From Lolium rigidum (taxonomy: Eukaryota; Streptophyta; Magnoliopsida; Poales; Poaceae), in assembly GCF_022539505.1 (NCBI RefSeq), contig NC_061511.1, positions 30,886,620 through 30,950,619 of the forward strand: a stretch of DNA of 64,000 nucleotides. Reading direction: 5' to 3'. The position numbers and the translations under genes are program-made. This document shows, in pieces, positions 36,982 through 47,819 of the stretch (position 1 is its first letter; each line of letters begins with the position of its first letter). The notes beneath the pieces are model-generated. The model searched no databases, was not told the origin of the DNA, and saw only the letters and a list, made by a program, of their open reading frames with translations.

Positions 36982-39962
36982 TCAGATGACATATGCCAGT
37001 ACCCAACTAGATGAGAAATCATAGCACATCTATCAGCAAATCGACCAACAGATCAGCCAAAGTATAGCTGCAATTTCTTGGCATCGCCAAAAATAAATAA
37101 ATGTAGTAGGCTATTTGAACTCAAACACTCAAAGCCAATATGAACCAATCGGAAGCTACCAGAATCCAGTGGTAATCAGTACAAGTTGTGCAAGATCAAA
37201 TTTCTTTATACTAGGGCAGACTCGTAACAGCCAGGTTTAAAGTATTTGGAGACCATGACGATATAAGCTGAATGACAGGTTCAAAAATGCCATCGACTCT
37301 TACCAGGACAAAAAAACAAACTGTGCAACTTCTGCTCAATTTAAAATACTTGGAGACCATGACAACTCTACAGCAAGCTTTACAAATGCATAAGTTGAAG
37401 GAAGCAATCTTGTCACGGGGATGAATAACACAATTGGATGCCAAGAAATTGATACTTGAAACAATACCGAATCATGTCCAGAATCATATGCAACACTACA
37501 ACACTTGTGGCTCATGTACTAGTATTTACACGCATGGTGAATCAACAAAATGACACACATCTTGCATCAGGTTTTAATTAGCTACTCCAAACAAAGATAG
37601 ATCCATCACCTAGGCTAGCTGATCATCACAAACTTGCCAGAAATATTGAATGATGTCAAAGTGGATCTAGACAACAGAACAATGCCCAATTCTGAATTTT
37701 CATCACCACAGCAAAACAATATATTTATTTGAACTCAAACACTCAAGCAAATATGAACCAATCGGAAGCTACTAGGTTCCAACGGTAATCAGTAAAAGAT
37801 ACGAAAGATCAAATTCCCCACAAACATGGGCCTCATCCTTGCCGATATCCCAGTCCCCCTATGCACCGGGAAACGAAGAAATGTGGCCAAAGTTAGGATT
37901 TTTCAAGGGAGGGGCGCCAGACCCCTAGCAAAGAGGACAAGGAGTACCTTCATTGGGTTGTCCTTGTTCCCGGCGAGCAACATCATAGGAAACGGAAAGG
38001 ATGGACCCCAAGTGCTGCGCCGGCCACCATCAATCCTGCTGGTTGGCTCTCCGCTGCTTCGGCCCAGCTAGCCGGTGATGGTCAGAGGGCGCAACAATAG
38101 AACCAGCTGCGCTGCAGCACCACCGCCCAGTCGAGCCCTCCTTCCAACTCGAAGTAAGGTGCAGCAGGTCGAAGAACGGACAAGCAATGGACTAACAATT
38201 AATTCGTGCAGTGCATATCAATCAACACAGTAACGAAATGGAGATGAGGACAGAAGCATGACCTTGGTGACAATGGCAGAGCCGGACTTGTCGGAGACGC
38301 TGCCGGAGCGGAAGGTGTACTGCTCCAACGCCACCGCGACGCCGTGGTTACTAGAGCTGGTTGGCTCTCCGCTGCTTCGGCATGGCAGCCAGCTACAGAG
38401 GGCACACCAACAGAACCAGATGCGGTGCAGCACCACCGCCCAGTTGAGCCCTCCTTCCAGCTTGAAGTAGGTGCGGGAGCCACAGCTCCGCCTGCCGTTG
38501 TGCAGTGGCAACCATGGTAGTAGACGGGTTCCCGCCTCTACAACACAAGGTGCCAGAAGCGCACAGGCACCCGCCGATCCAATAGGGTCCAAAAAGAAGA
38601 CGACCCCTTTCTTCTTCTTCTTCATTTCACCTCCCCCTTTCCTGCAACAGTTAGAAATCCACTGAAACATCAGGGGCAGAACACCTTCACTACACTTGTT
38701 ACTAAAAACAACGGTCTTGAACATAAGCAAGTTTTAGAAGAGATAAGCTGTTGGTACAATATTTTGTACAATATATACCAGAGGTCGTCAAAAAATGGAT
38801 ACAGCCACCTAAAAGGATTATACTGTAGCAGCGCACGAATGATAACTAACACTAATTCGTCATTTTGATATTTCGATCGGAATCCTGCGCTATCGTTAAC
38901 ATCGGCAACCAATGACCTGAATCCTAGGAAATCCTTGAATGAGCACCCAGGCCAATGGTACGCCGTGCAAATCACAACAATACAGCAACAAAATGAAGCC
39001 TAGGTATAAACAGACACACACATCCAAGCCAGCCAATGACCTGAATCTGAAAACAGGGCTATTACCGCAAGAACGGACAAGCAATGGACTAACAATTAAT
39101 TCGTGCAGTGCATATCAGTCAACACAGTAACGAAATGGAGATCAGGACAGAAGCATGACCTTGCTGACAATGGCAGAGCCGGACTTGTCGGAGACGCTGC
39201 CGGAGGGGAAGGTGTAGTGCTTCAATGCCTCCGCTCCTCCTCCTGCAGCTTGGCCAAGAAATATTGTTTTCAGTGGAAACGAATTAGGGGAAGAAGGGTA
39301 TTAGGTTTAGGGTTTGGTTACCATACATACCTAGACGGCGACGTCGCGGAGCAGAGGTGGCACGGCGAGGGCAGCTTGGCTGGTCGGTGACGGAGGGCAA
39401 GAGGGCGGCCTCGCCCCAGAGGCAGGCCCCGCTGGAGATCGAGGAGAACCCGCACGGAAGAGATGAGGAAGGTCGCGGTCAGGGGAACGGCGAGGGAGAA
39501 GGGCCCGTAGTTGCGCCGCCGCGTCCTGCTCGCCGGCGTGCTTGTGCAGCGCCCTCCTTGGGCCACGCGTGACGCGGGCAGCGTGGTCGACGGAGCGCCG
39601 CGCACCATCCTACCGGTGCACGCGCGCTCCGGCGAGCAAGCCGCCGCGACGCCGTGGTTCCTAGCTAGGGGCGGCGCCTCTGTCGTCGGCAACTCGTGGT
39701 TGTCGGCGGTGGATCTAGTGAGTGGGCTCGGGAGCGGGTTGAAGTGGGTCTGGGGGAGGGTGGCGACGGCGGAGGAGAGGAGGTCTGGGGTGGGGAAGAA
39801 CAGGGCGCCGGCGGATGGGCGTGGCCGGCGAGCGGCGGCGCCGGGCGATTTGAATCGGCGGATCGTATCGGGGAAGGGAGAGGAGGAAACCCTGTTTCCG
39901 GCCGCGTTCAGCGACTGGATCAGGAGCCAGCCTCCTGGCTGCATTTGTTGGACTGAAATTTA
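36982..39962. repeat. Segmental duplication, copy 2 (gene-derived, decayed)
   Basis: Matches 1-2430 in order and orientation (see that entry). Copy 2 is longer. It contains, twice, a stretch resembling a minus-strand exon (38250-38345 and 39150-39247) that would read VALEQYTFRSGSVSDKSGSA or ALKHYTFPSGSVSDKSGSAI, each ending in a (C/A)CAAG|GTCATG donor-like site. The second also has a CTGCAG acceptor. A GC-rich minus-strand frame (39318-39944, 208 codons) ends at a TAG|GTATGT donor-like site. These parts suggest a split gene on the minus strand. However, phases do not join cleanly and I do not recognise the protein, so I record a gene relic rather than a gene. Confidence 0.7.
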
Positions 39963-40204
39963 GGAATGGACACGGCCCAGATTCGCGAAATCCTTTTCAT
40001 TTTTTTCTAGAACTAGGTTGATTATTTTGTATGATTTCAAAATTTCCTTCTCACACTAGACATGCGCACGCGTGTGTAAACAAACCAATTAAAATGGCGT
40101 ATGCTTGGATGTAGACTCCGTGCATATGTAGTTGTGTATTAAAAATGACCCTCGATGGAGTCGTATTGGAGGTGCGCCTCGGCTCGAAGATGACCCTCGG
40201 GTGG

Positions 40205-40578
40205 TTGGCTTGCTACGGCGTTGCTTCCTCTAGCGACAATTGCTCGTTGGAGCGGCAAGCAAGCCGCTACGATGCCGTGGTTCCTAGGGGCGCCACCCTC
40301 TCTCGTCGGCAACTCCTGGTTGTGGACGGTCGGTCTAGTTAGTGGGCCTGGGAGCGGGTTGTACCGGGTTCGGGGAAGGTGGGGACGGGCGGTCGGCAGA
40401 GAGAGAGAGGAGGTATGGGTTGGGGAAGAACAAGGCGCCGCCGGAGGGGCATGGCCGGCAAGCGGCGGCGTTGGGCGGTTTGAATCGAGGGATGGCGTCC
40501 GGGAGGGGAGAGGAGTTGAGCTGCGGCCGCGATGATTCGCAAACCAGCCTCCTGGTTGTGTTTGTTGGACTGAAATTA
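40205..40578. repeat. Third copy of the GC-rich block
   Basis: Repeats 39620-39962 and 2130-2430. Shared phrases are gccgtggttcctagg, gtcggcaactc(g/c)tggttgt, gggagcgggttg, ggtttgaatcg and tttgttggactgaaatt. It is more diverged than the other two copies are from each other. Confidence 0.85.
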
Positions 40579-40850
40579 GCTATGGGCGCGGCCGAAAATT
40601 GCGATTTGATTTCCTTTTCATTTTCTTCTTCCAGGACATGGTTAGTTTTTCCCGCTTGATTCCTTTGTATGACTTCAAAATTTCTGTCTCGCACTAGATA
40701 TACGCGCGCGTCTGGGTAGACAATTCGTGTAGTCATGTAGACCCGTGCACATACAGTCGTGTATTTTTATTCGACAAAGGCAACATGACGTGACGGTACT
40801 CGCTTGTATATATATATGTGTAAGAAACTTGGGGCCATGTCATCACTAGT

Positions 40851-40910
40851 AGAAAATATGGTTTATATTTGTAGCTTCAAAGAGCATTAGTACCGGCTGT
40901 TTATTACTCA
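40851..40910 (+). mobile_element. CACTA-type transposon terminus fragment
   Basis: CACTAGTAGAAAA followed shortly by gcattagtaccggc has the look of the terminal and subterminal sequence of cereal CACTA (En/Spm) elements. Only about 60 bp are recognisable and no partner terminus with a matching subterminal sequence is present. Confidence 0.45.
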
Positions 40911-41004
40911 AAGTAAGAAGCAAGGGAAAAAAAAATGTAGTATCAGATCTCCGTGTCCAATCCATGCACGCAGACGAGGTAGCGAGGAGAGGACGTGACG
41001 TGAC

Positions 41005-41060
41005 CGAACGAATCGATCGGCAGCAAATTAATTAATTAACTAATGCGTCGTACGGGAACG
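41005..41060. repeat. Short block shared with 2455-2515
   Basis: Both contain gcagcaaattaattaatt or a close variant, then atgcgtcgtacggga. In each place the block follows the duplicated GC-rich segment, so it marks the far edge of the ancient duplication. Beyond it the two loci carry different genes. Confidence 0.75.
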
Positions 41061-41546
41061 GCGTCTCGGTTCTTCCATCCGGCCACCAGGTCGCTGACGC
41101 GAGGAGGCCCGGAAGCAGGGACCAGGTGCGGCACTGCCGTTGGGCGTTGACCAGGTGCGGACGAGTACGCGGCGGTCAAAGCAGCCCCACATTTACGTAC
41201 GGCGTGCCTTGCTTTGTCGCGCGCACCCACATCTCTACAAAATTGCACCACAAGAAATCTTGCTCTGGGTTGTCTTGGTTTAGCCCAACAGAGACCAAGT
41301 TGATCTCTTTTTTCTTTCCGTAGTTAATCTCTACTGCTTACCGACACGGGACCGGGAGCTAGCTAATACGTACCAGTTTCCTACTGTTCAACTTTAATTC
41401 AGAACTTGCCATGAATAATAAACAGTTCCAATCGGTCCCAAACTCGATCGTCTCTCTTTTCCGCCGCCGCCGGCCACGCCCCGCGTAAGAGTTAGAGACT
41501 ACGGATCTCCTTCCAAGAACGGTCGGAATCCCCACTGGCGACCGTG

Positions 41547-42668
41547 ATGGCGGAGACCTCATGGACAAGATCCGTCCTCCCGGAGGAAATCGTCTTCTAC
41601 GAGATCCTCGTGCGCCTGCCCCCAAAATCCCTCCTCCGATGTCGCGCCGTCTGCCGTGTGTGGCATCGGGCCACCTCCGCCCATGGATTCCTCCACGCCC
41701 ACCATGCTCGCCAGCCCAAGCTCCCACTCATATGCAGCTACAACAGCGCCAATGACGACGAGGAGGAGTCCCTAGAAATCAACACCTTCGACCACCGGTC
41801 ATGCCCCTACCCGCTCGAGCCCGTCGCCCGACTCACCGGCACCTTGTTGGACGTGGAAGCCTCATGCGACGGCCTCCTCGTCCTCTCCCACCGCTTCAGG
41901 TGGTTCAAAACTTTCTCCATTTGCAACCCGGTAGCTCGTCAATATGCCCCGCTCCCGCAGCTTAATGGCTTCGACCCCTTGGGGATGTACCAGCACACCC
42001 CTACCGGCGAGTATCGACTACTTCTCTACTGGTCCCGGTTGTCGACGCGGCATGTAAATCCGCTGGCTGATGGCCGACATGGCTCCTACGTCTTCGCATT
42101 AGGCTCTGCCCAGCCGCCGAGGCACATCGGGTGCCAAGAGGCCAAGGAGGCGATGTCAAACGGCCCACCTCTCGTGTTCCGTGGTAGGCTCCATTGGCAC
42201 CTATCGCGGCAGGAGAGTGGAGGCGAATTCGACACCACCACCGAGTCATTGCGGCACATGCGTGGTCCGGATGTTCCTGGCCCCATCGGCCTGTTTGGGA
42301 TGGATGGAGTGCTTGGCATTACCAGCTTCAGTTGTGCAACCAAAACCATTGATATCTGGATGATGCAGGACTACGAGGCCTGGGCCTATAAGTGCCACGT
42401 GAAATTGCCAATTGCGGAGGAGATGGTGCATTTTCCAGGGTTTGGAAGTTGCTGGATTGTGGTGGCCACATCTTGTGATGGTCATGTGCTGTTTCTGGTC
42501 CAATTTGGTAACTGCCTACTTCAGGTTGACATGGATGGCAAGTTGGTTGACATGCTAATTCAAAGAGGCATCTTTCTTACTCAACTTCCGCTCAAACAAA
42601 CTATTGTTTCGCATACCTTCTTTTCGACACTAGAGGGTTATGTTGTAAATGTATCGCCTTTCACCTGA
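41547..42668 (+). CDS. F-box protein, single exon, 373 aa, copy 1
   Basis: An intact frame runs from ATG at 41547 (MAETSWTRSVLPEEIV) to TGA. Residues about 11-52 form an F-box (LPEEIVFYEILVRLPPKSLL, then RCRAVCRVWH), the SKP1-binding module of SCF E3 ubiquitin ligases. The rest resembles plant F-box-associated domains: CDGLLVLS, FSICNPVARQYAPLP, then WMMQDYEAWAYKCHVKLP. This region probably selects the substrate, which is unknown. No membrane segment or signal peptide. The codon just before the start is GTG, whereas the copy at 63594 has ATG there, so this copy starts one residue later. About 300 bp of 5' flank is also shared with that copy. Coding is GC-rich at the start and more AT-rich toward the end, typical of grasses. 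Confidence 0.9.
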   Translation: MAETSWTRSVLPEEIVFYEILVRLPPKSLLRCRAVCRVWHRATSAHGFLHAHHARQPKLPLICSYNSANDDEEESLEINTFDHRSCPYPLEPVARLTGTLLDVEASCDGLLVLSHRFRWFKTFSICNPVARQYAPLPQLNGFDPLGMYQHTPTGEYRLLLYWSRLSTRHVNPLADGRHGSYVFALGSAQPPRHIGCQEAKEAMSNGPPLVFRGRLHWHLSRQESGGEFDTTTESLRHMRGPDVPGPIGLFGMDGVLGITSFSCATKTIDIWMMQDYEAWAYKCHVKLPIAEEMVHFPGFGSCWIVVATSCDGHVLFLVQFGNCLLQVDMDGKLVDMLIQRGIFLTQLPLKQTIVSHTFFSTLEGYVVNVSPFT

Positions 42669-44311
42669 ATGTAGTCGAATGAGATGTCGACTTCGTAACG
42701 ACCTGTACATCTGTATCCTCATGATCTGCGGTGTGCATGAAATGGTTCCACTGTGACCTGGCTAGAATCTTATTTTGATATCCTTATATATGGAGCTAAA
42801 AAGAATGTTGTGTACTAAATTACCGAACTCATTATTTCATATGTGCCAACTAATCTGCCTGATGCCTCTATTTTCTTAAGCCAGAGAATTGAAAATGCTT
42901 TTTATTTGGTGGTCTTGTTAGTACTTACAGTACTATCTAGCAATCTATATGCTCATGCCTCTGTTTCTTCAAATGAAGAACTGACTTTTCTTATCATCAA
43001 TGTATTTTCTAAATAAAAAATGGGTCACTGTCCACAATCTACATGCATTTCCTGTTTCTGTATTTTGTTCTAGCTGACGGTGATGTGCTTGCAGGTTGCA
43101 CCTGATTGTTAGGAGGACTTGGAGCACTACTCCTAGCAGTATTTATAACATGTTTGCATCATCGTTTAATTTTCTTCTTGAATCCATTGCATCTGCTTAG
43201 CTCCGGACATTACTGTAGGTGTCCTGCAACCAGTTCTATTTTGTTCCCACTCGGGAAAAAACTGCAGTACCATCAGGTACATGCACACGTACGTGTTTAC
43301 ATGATCGAGTTATCCGAACCACATGAGTGCTTTATGATTCAGAAGAGTTGGAGACTGAATTCTGTAGTACACATCCACTCTCTATACAAATTTATAATGA
43401 AGAAATTTTCATTGCTTACAAGGTTGCATGCAATTTATGTCGTATGAATATGATTTTGGGTTGAAGTGGCTACAGTGCACGGTGACGCTAAATTTATGAA
43501 GTTGTTTTGGTCAGCGTCTGAACTAATCTGCCTCGTGTCTCTGTTTTTCTTTGAACTGAAGAATTTACATGGCTTTCGATCAAGGTTAATCTGCCTCCCA
43601 ATTTTCCAAAGCAATTTCGCACGGCATATATAGGTCCGTCTCCCGCTCTTTCTTGAGGTCTTAAAGTACCAGCGTCCATTGATTTGATTTTAGTTTGCCC
43701 TTCCACAGAACGTGACCAATCTTCAGCCTTCTTTCCTTGATGCATGCAGGCACGACCACCTCCAGCGCTACCTCGGCAGCCTCGTCCATCCAGAACTACT
43801 GCAGCTGCTTCGGGTAAGTCTGATGCAGGTATCAGCAGTAATAAGTTCTTGTGTTGTCGAATTCAGCTGCATGCTGATGCGTAATTTCCTCTACTTTGTA
43901 TTTGCCACACAAACAGGACGCCTAGTTTTGTGTCGGATGATGCCTGTCATTTTTCAATCTGTCGCAGCAGTGGATTTCCTGGCTAAATAGTGAAATGGAA
44001 GCATCCGCTTGTGTACATCATTATATCTCCTTCGTGCCTGACATGTTAACATTGTGACGTTAGTGTTAAATTCTGCAATCAATTGCAATTTTGTCTGGTC
44101 TGAGGTTACGTGATCTCTTGTTTGTCCTGATCAAACTGAGGCCACTTGATCGCTGGTTTGTGGTAATCAAGCCGATGCTCTAGTTTTAGCCGCTCGACAG
44201 TCCTATCGATATAGTTTTCATTGATCCGCTCAGATCTCAAACAAAAAGAAGGCACACGCTCGTACAGCACGAAGGTGGTTTTGACGCGCTGCTTACCCCT
44301 GACCGAAAGAT
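42669..44311. other. 3' flank of the F-box gene with one exon-like segment
   Basis: Mostly AT-rich. A segment at 43749-43812 is bounded by a GCATGCAG acceptor-like and a GGTAAGT donor-like site and reads RHDHLQRYLGSLVHPELLQL in one frame. It could be a relic or untranslated exon downstream of the F-box gene. No continuous second gene was found. Confidence 0.35.
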
Positions 44312-44316
44312 GATTT

Positions 44317-44659
44317 TGTTGTGAAGTGTATAAGTAGATTGTCTAGCCCTTTCCATCAGTTTGGACTTTTGGTTCAAGTGGCTAGTGCATGAATCTTAAC
44401 ATGGTATCAGAGCCCCAGGTCTCGAGTTCAAATTCTGGTTTTCACATGCTTTTCGTAATTAAGCCTAAAAATTGCTGTTGCCCCCCTCTTTAGCCACCGC
44501 TGATGCCCTGTTTCGGTGTGCTCTTCTTCTTTCACGTGTTGACTTTCTCTTCTCCCGTCACACGCGAGTGGGGGTGTTGTGAAGTGTATAAGTAGATTGC
44601 CTAGCCCTTTCCATCAGTTCGGACTTTTGGTTCAAGTGGCTAGTGCATGAATCTTAACA
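44317..44659 (+). mobile_element. Complete TRIM retrotransposon, 343 bp
   Basis: Two 85-bp direct terminal repeats (44317-44401 and 44575-44659) start TGTTGTGAAG and end CTTAACA, and differ at two positions. Immediately inside the left one is tggtatcagagc (44402-44413), the primer site complementary to the 3' end of plant initiator methionine tRNA. Immediately before the right one is a purine tract (gagtggggg). The 5-bp sequence gattt flanks both sides (44312-44316 and 44660-44664). There is no coding capacity. All marks of a terminal-repeat retrotransposon in miniature are present. It is shorter than most TRIMs and in the size class of the ultra-small SMART elements of grasses. Confidence 0.95.
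44402..44413 (+). other. TRIM primer-binding site
   Basis: TGGTATCAGAGC directly abuts the left LTR. This is the standard plant primer site for initiator methionine tRNA. Confidence 0.92.
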
Positions 44660-44664
44660 GATTT

Positions 44665-46197
44665 AATGGGAGTTCCACTTGAACACTATCGCGTAGAAAT
44701 TCTCTCGGTCCACGGCATACATATCCATCGAACTTCCGGCTGAACATTCTTACAGTTGCACCGCTTCTGTAGGCTGAGCATATCCATCGAACGGTGCCGC
44801 CAACACTGTAATCTTGCCATTTATCCATCGACCTCCACCAAACCTCCACAAAGGGCCCACTCGGTGTGCACACAAAACAGAGTGTATGTACTTCTGCCGG
44901 GTCTACGTAGAAGCGCCCCACTCCTCTTCCTCACCCTGTTCTAGCTCAATGAAGTCGAAGAAAACATCGTCAACGCCAAGCCTCGCAAAAAGGATAGATC
45001 CTGCAACGATGACCTCTTTTTCCTCTTTCGCACCATCTCGGTGCCGACGAAACTAGGACATGTATGAGCTCGGTAGTGACTAAGATGGAGGAGGAGCAGA
45101 AAGCGGACGGTCGTTCCCAAGTCTGCCGCGGGGAGCGTGGCGGAGCGGCAACAGAGCCCATGGACTACCAACACGAAGCTCTGATATTAGCTGAGTTAGG
45201 CCTGGGTCAACTAACATGCACCGCATCCCCCTGAACCGACCGACATGCTCCCCAAGCTGGCACGTGTCTAGAGACTTTGGTGTGTCTTAAAGGCAAAATA
45301 TTTTTCAGTGAGAAGCGATGGTTCCATTGATATCGAGGTGGCTGTGGTGACTTTTTCAATCTTAAGATTTATTTGATCAATTTTCTAGACTTGATCTTTC
45401 AAAGGTACTTACCGGAGTAGGATGTGCCTACGTATTTATAAGCATGTGTGTTTGCACTATGTTACGCAAAAAAAAAACTATCCCTCGAATGTCTATACAA
45501 ACTTTAATTCTGCGGCCGTTGCACCAAATCTAGTACTACAAAACATCAACCACTTAATGATGAGAGAGTTACTCTTCAAGATATCATCAAAAGATGATGG
45601 TCATGCGATAAATGGAGAGGTGCTCACATCACATGTGGAGACGTACTATTCCACCATGCATACCATAAATCATGTCTAGAATTTTTCTTTTACTTATAAA
45701 ACATCACTTCTAACCTGTTTATGTCGTTTTGTTTCTTAGAGAGTTTCATTTTTTGACCGCCCAGGTTGCTAAGAGTTAGCCCCGACTATTCCCACCAAAT
45801 TATACACACTCAAAGGTTTTTTGTTCGAGCACGTAGGATCAAGAGGCATGGGCAAAGAGCACGGTACCACCGCACCAAACCATTTCTTTGGATACGCAGA
45901 GCTGGAAACAATGTTGTCAAAGAAAACTAGATAGATCTACACAAACTGTTTAATCCCTACCCGGTTGAGCCTTCAGACGAGGTTGAAGTGTAGTAGACCT
46001 TTCAGTGCCACCCTTTTCATAATCTCGTTGTGCTTTCTTGTCCATGGACGGTATCTAAGCAGAAGGAAAACAAACAACCCTTCTGAAAGATCTAGGAAAG
46101 TTGTCTCTTATATTAGCACGTAGGTATGTAAAAGAGAATGTAAAGCACAAAATTAAAGGCTTCAAGCGGCTACTAAATCAGTACTCAGCTCCTTGTT
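44665..46197. other. Intergenic stretch, no gene seen
   Basis: Overlapping frames between 44640 and 45180 on both strands lack motifs. The rest is AT-rich. Nothing else is recognised. Confidence 0.35.
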
Positions 46198-46211
46198 TAA
46201 GATAAGCCATT

Positions 46212-46614
46212 TTTTCGAAATGGGGCATCGCTCAGCCTCTGCATCGATACGATGCACACTGCCTTTTCATTTATTGCAAGGTTTAGAAAAATAATTTTTT
46301 TACATCACGGATCAAAGAGGATTAAGACATGTATGAACCATCGAAAAATGAATAACAACATTGACTTATCTATTTTGTAGTCTACTAGTGTGTCACCACC
46401 CAGTAGCCTAAAAATAGAAGTCCTAAGTAACCGTTAGCAGACGGTTGCACCCAATTACCATAATCTCCCGCTGATCCTCCGGGAGAAGGAAAGCCCATTG
46501 GTGAATCCAATACGCCGCTCGTCGGATAAGCTGCAGAAAAATTAGTTCTCTTTTATCTATTAAAAATAATATCATTCCGACTTGTCCAAATTGAGCAACA
46601 TACAGCTGATGCTC
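46212..46614 (-). mobile_element. 5'-truncated LINE-like insertion, about 0.4 kb
   Basis: A 14-bp near-perfect direct repeat flanks the block: taagataagccatt at 46198-46211 and taagataacccatt at 46615-46628, one mismatch. Its left end reads ttttcgaaatggggc. On the minus strand this is gccccatttcgaaaa, a common cereal LINE 3' terminus with a short A tail. No coding remains. Confidence 0.65.
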
Positions 46615-46628
46615 TAAGATAACCCATT

Positions 46629-47815
46629 AAGTGGCAACCTTGTTTTGGAATTCACACGTGCCAAAGCTCCTAATTTCGGGCTGCGATATGTAGCCAGATT
46701 ATGCAGCTTTTGACCCATAAAACCGTCAAGATGGATAAATAATTTAGAAAAGTTAAAAGAGAATTACCAGGGTAATTGTGTTTACACAAGAGAAAACAAA
46801 CAAAATCTATGTGAGTTCTTCGGTGGCTGTATGCATGAGTCCTTTAGTGGTTGTGAGAAATGAAAAAGGCCAAGCTGAACTTGGTTCTGTCTTAGAGGAA
46901 GCGGTTTGTCAGGTAGGGTCGGGTTTTTTTTTTTTGAAATGAGGGTCGGTTTATTTTGGGTCCTCTCCACCAACATGTACTAGTTACACGCCCGATACAT
47001 AGTCACCACACTACCACGCCATTGAGCTCTTAAAAAACCCAGCCCATCGTTGGGTACGTAGGCAGCTTATTTGGTGGACGTACAAGTGCACCTGGTGCAT
47101 CGATGGAGCTGCCGGATTTCGGGGCGGCTTGTGTAAGAGCTAGTGAACAAAGGGCGTTTTTGGTAGCCCGTAGCTCTAACCTGATTCGGGGGAAGAAAAT
47201 GAGCTGTTTGAACTCGTGGACTCACCTCATGTTGTGGCTAGCACAAGTTTTAAAGCATCTACATGCCTGAAGTACGTACGAATCAGCCGTTACTATGGAG
47301 CCCATTTTCTTCTCGTGAACAAGCGCACTGTCGCCGATGGAGCTTCCGGACTTTGGGGCGCCTTGTGTAGGTGCCCGTGAAAGATGTGTCCTGGCTCCGC
47401 CAAGATCTGCTTAGGTGCTCGGAGATGACCCAACAAACTTGCTAGGACACACATCGAAACATTTGCTAAACCCTGGGGTCTCTAGCGAAAGCCTTGGTCG
47501 ATTAATCCCATGTCCAATGAAATTAGAGCGGATTTTATTCGATTTGATGGGATCTTGACTTATAATCGATTTAATCCCCTCAACCCCCTTAATTACATGT
47601 TCTATCCAATAAAATAATTAGTTAGAGCTTCTCTAGCAGATTTCGAAAAATATGTTAGAATCGGAAACTCCGACGGTTTTTCAGTTTTTGCATTTTTTGC
47701 GGCCCGGTTAGATACTCAATAATGGCTCGGATCGGAAACTTATATCCAAGGCACCTGATAGAACCCATCGCGCCGCTATATATCGTGGGCCGCAACTGAC
47801 TTAGGGTTCCAATCC
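46629..47815. other. Intergenic stretch, no gene seen
   Basis: A second poly-T then gaaatgaggg phrase at 46924 may be another LINE tail, in minus orientation, without a visible partner repeat. No gene or complete element is recognised. Confidence 0.3.
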
Positions 47816-47819
47816 GCAC

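Noticed and set aside
39318..39944. 208-codon minus-strand frame as a complete gene
   Set aside because: It ends at a donor-like site and has a hydrophobic stretch, but the homologous block at 1860-2430 does not keep the frame. Kept only as part of the duplicated relic.
41544..41546. GTG as start of the F-box gene
   Set aside because: A plain ATG follows immediately in the same frame. The copy at 63594 shows that this codon was once ATG.
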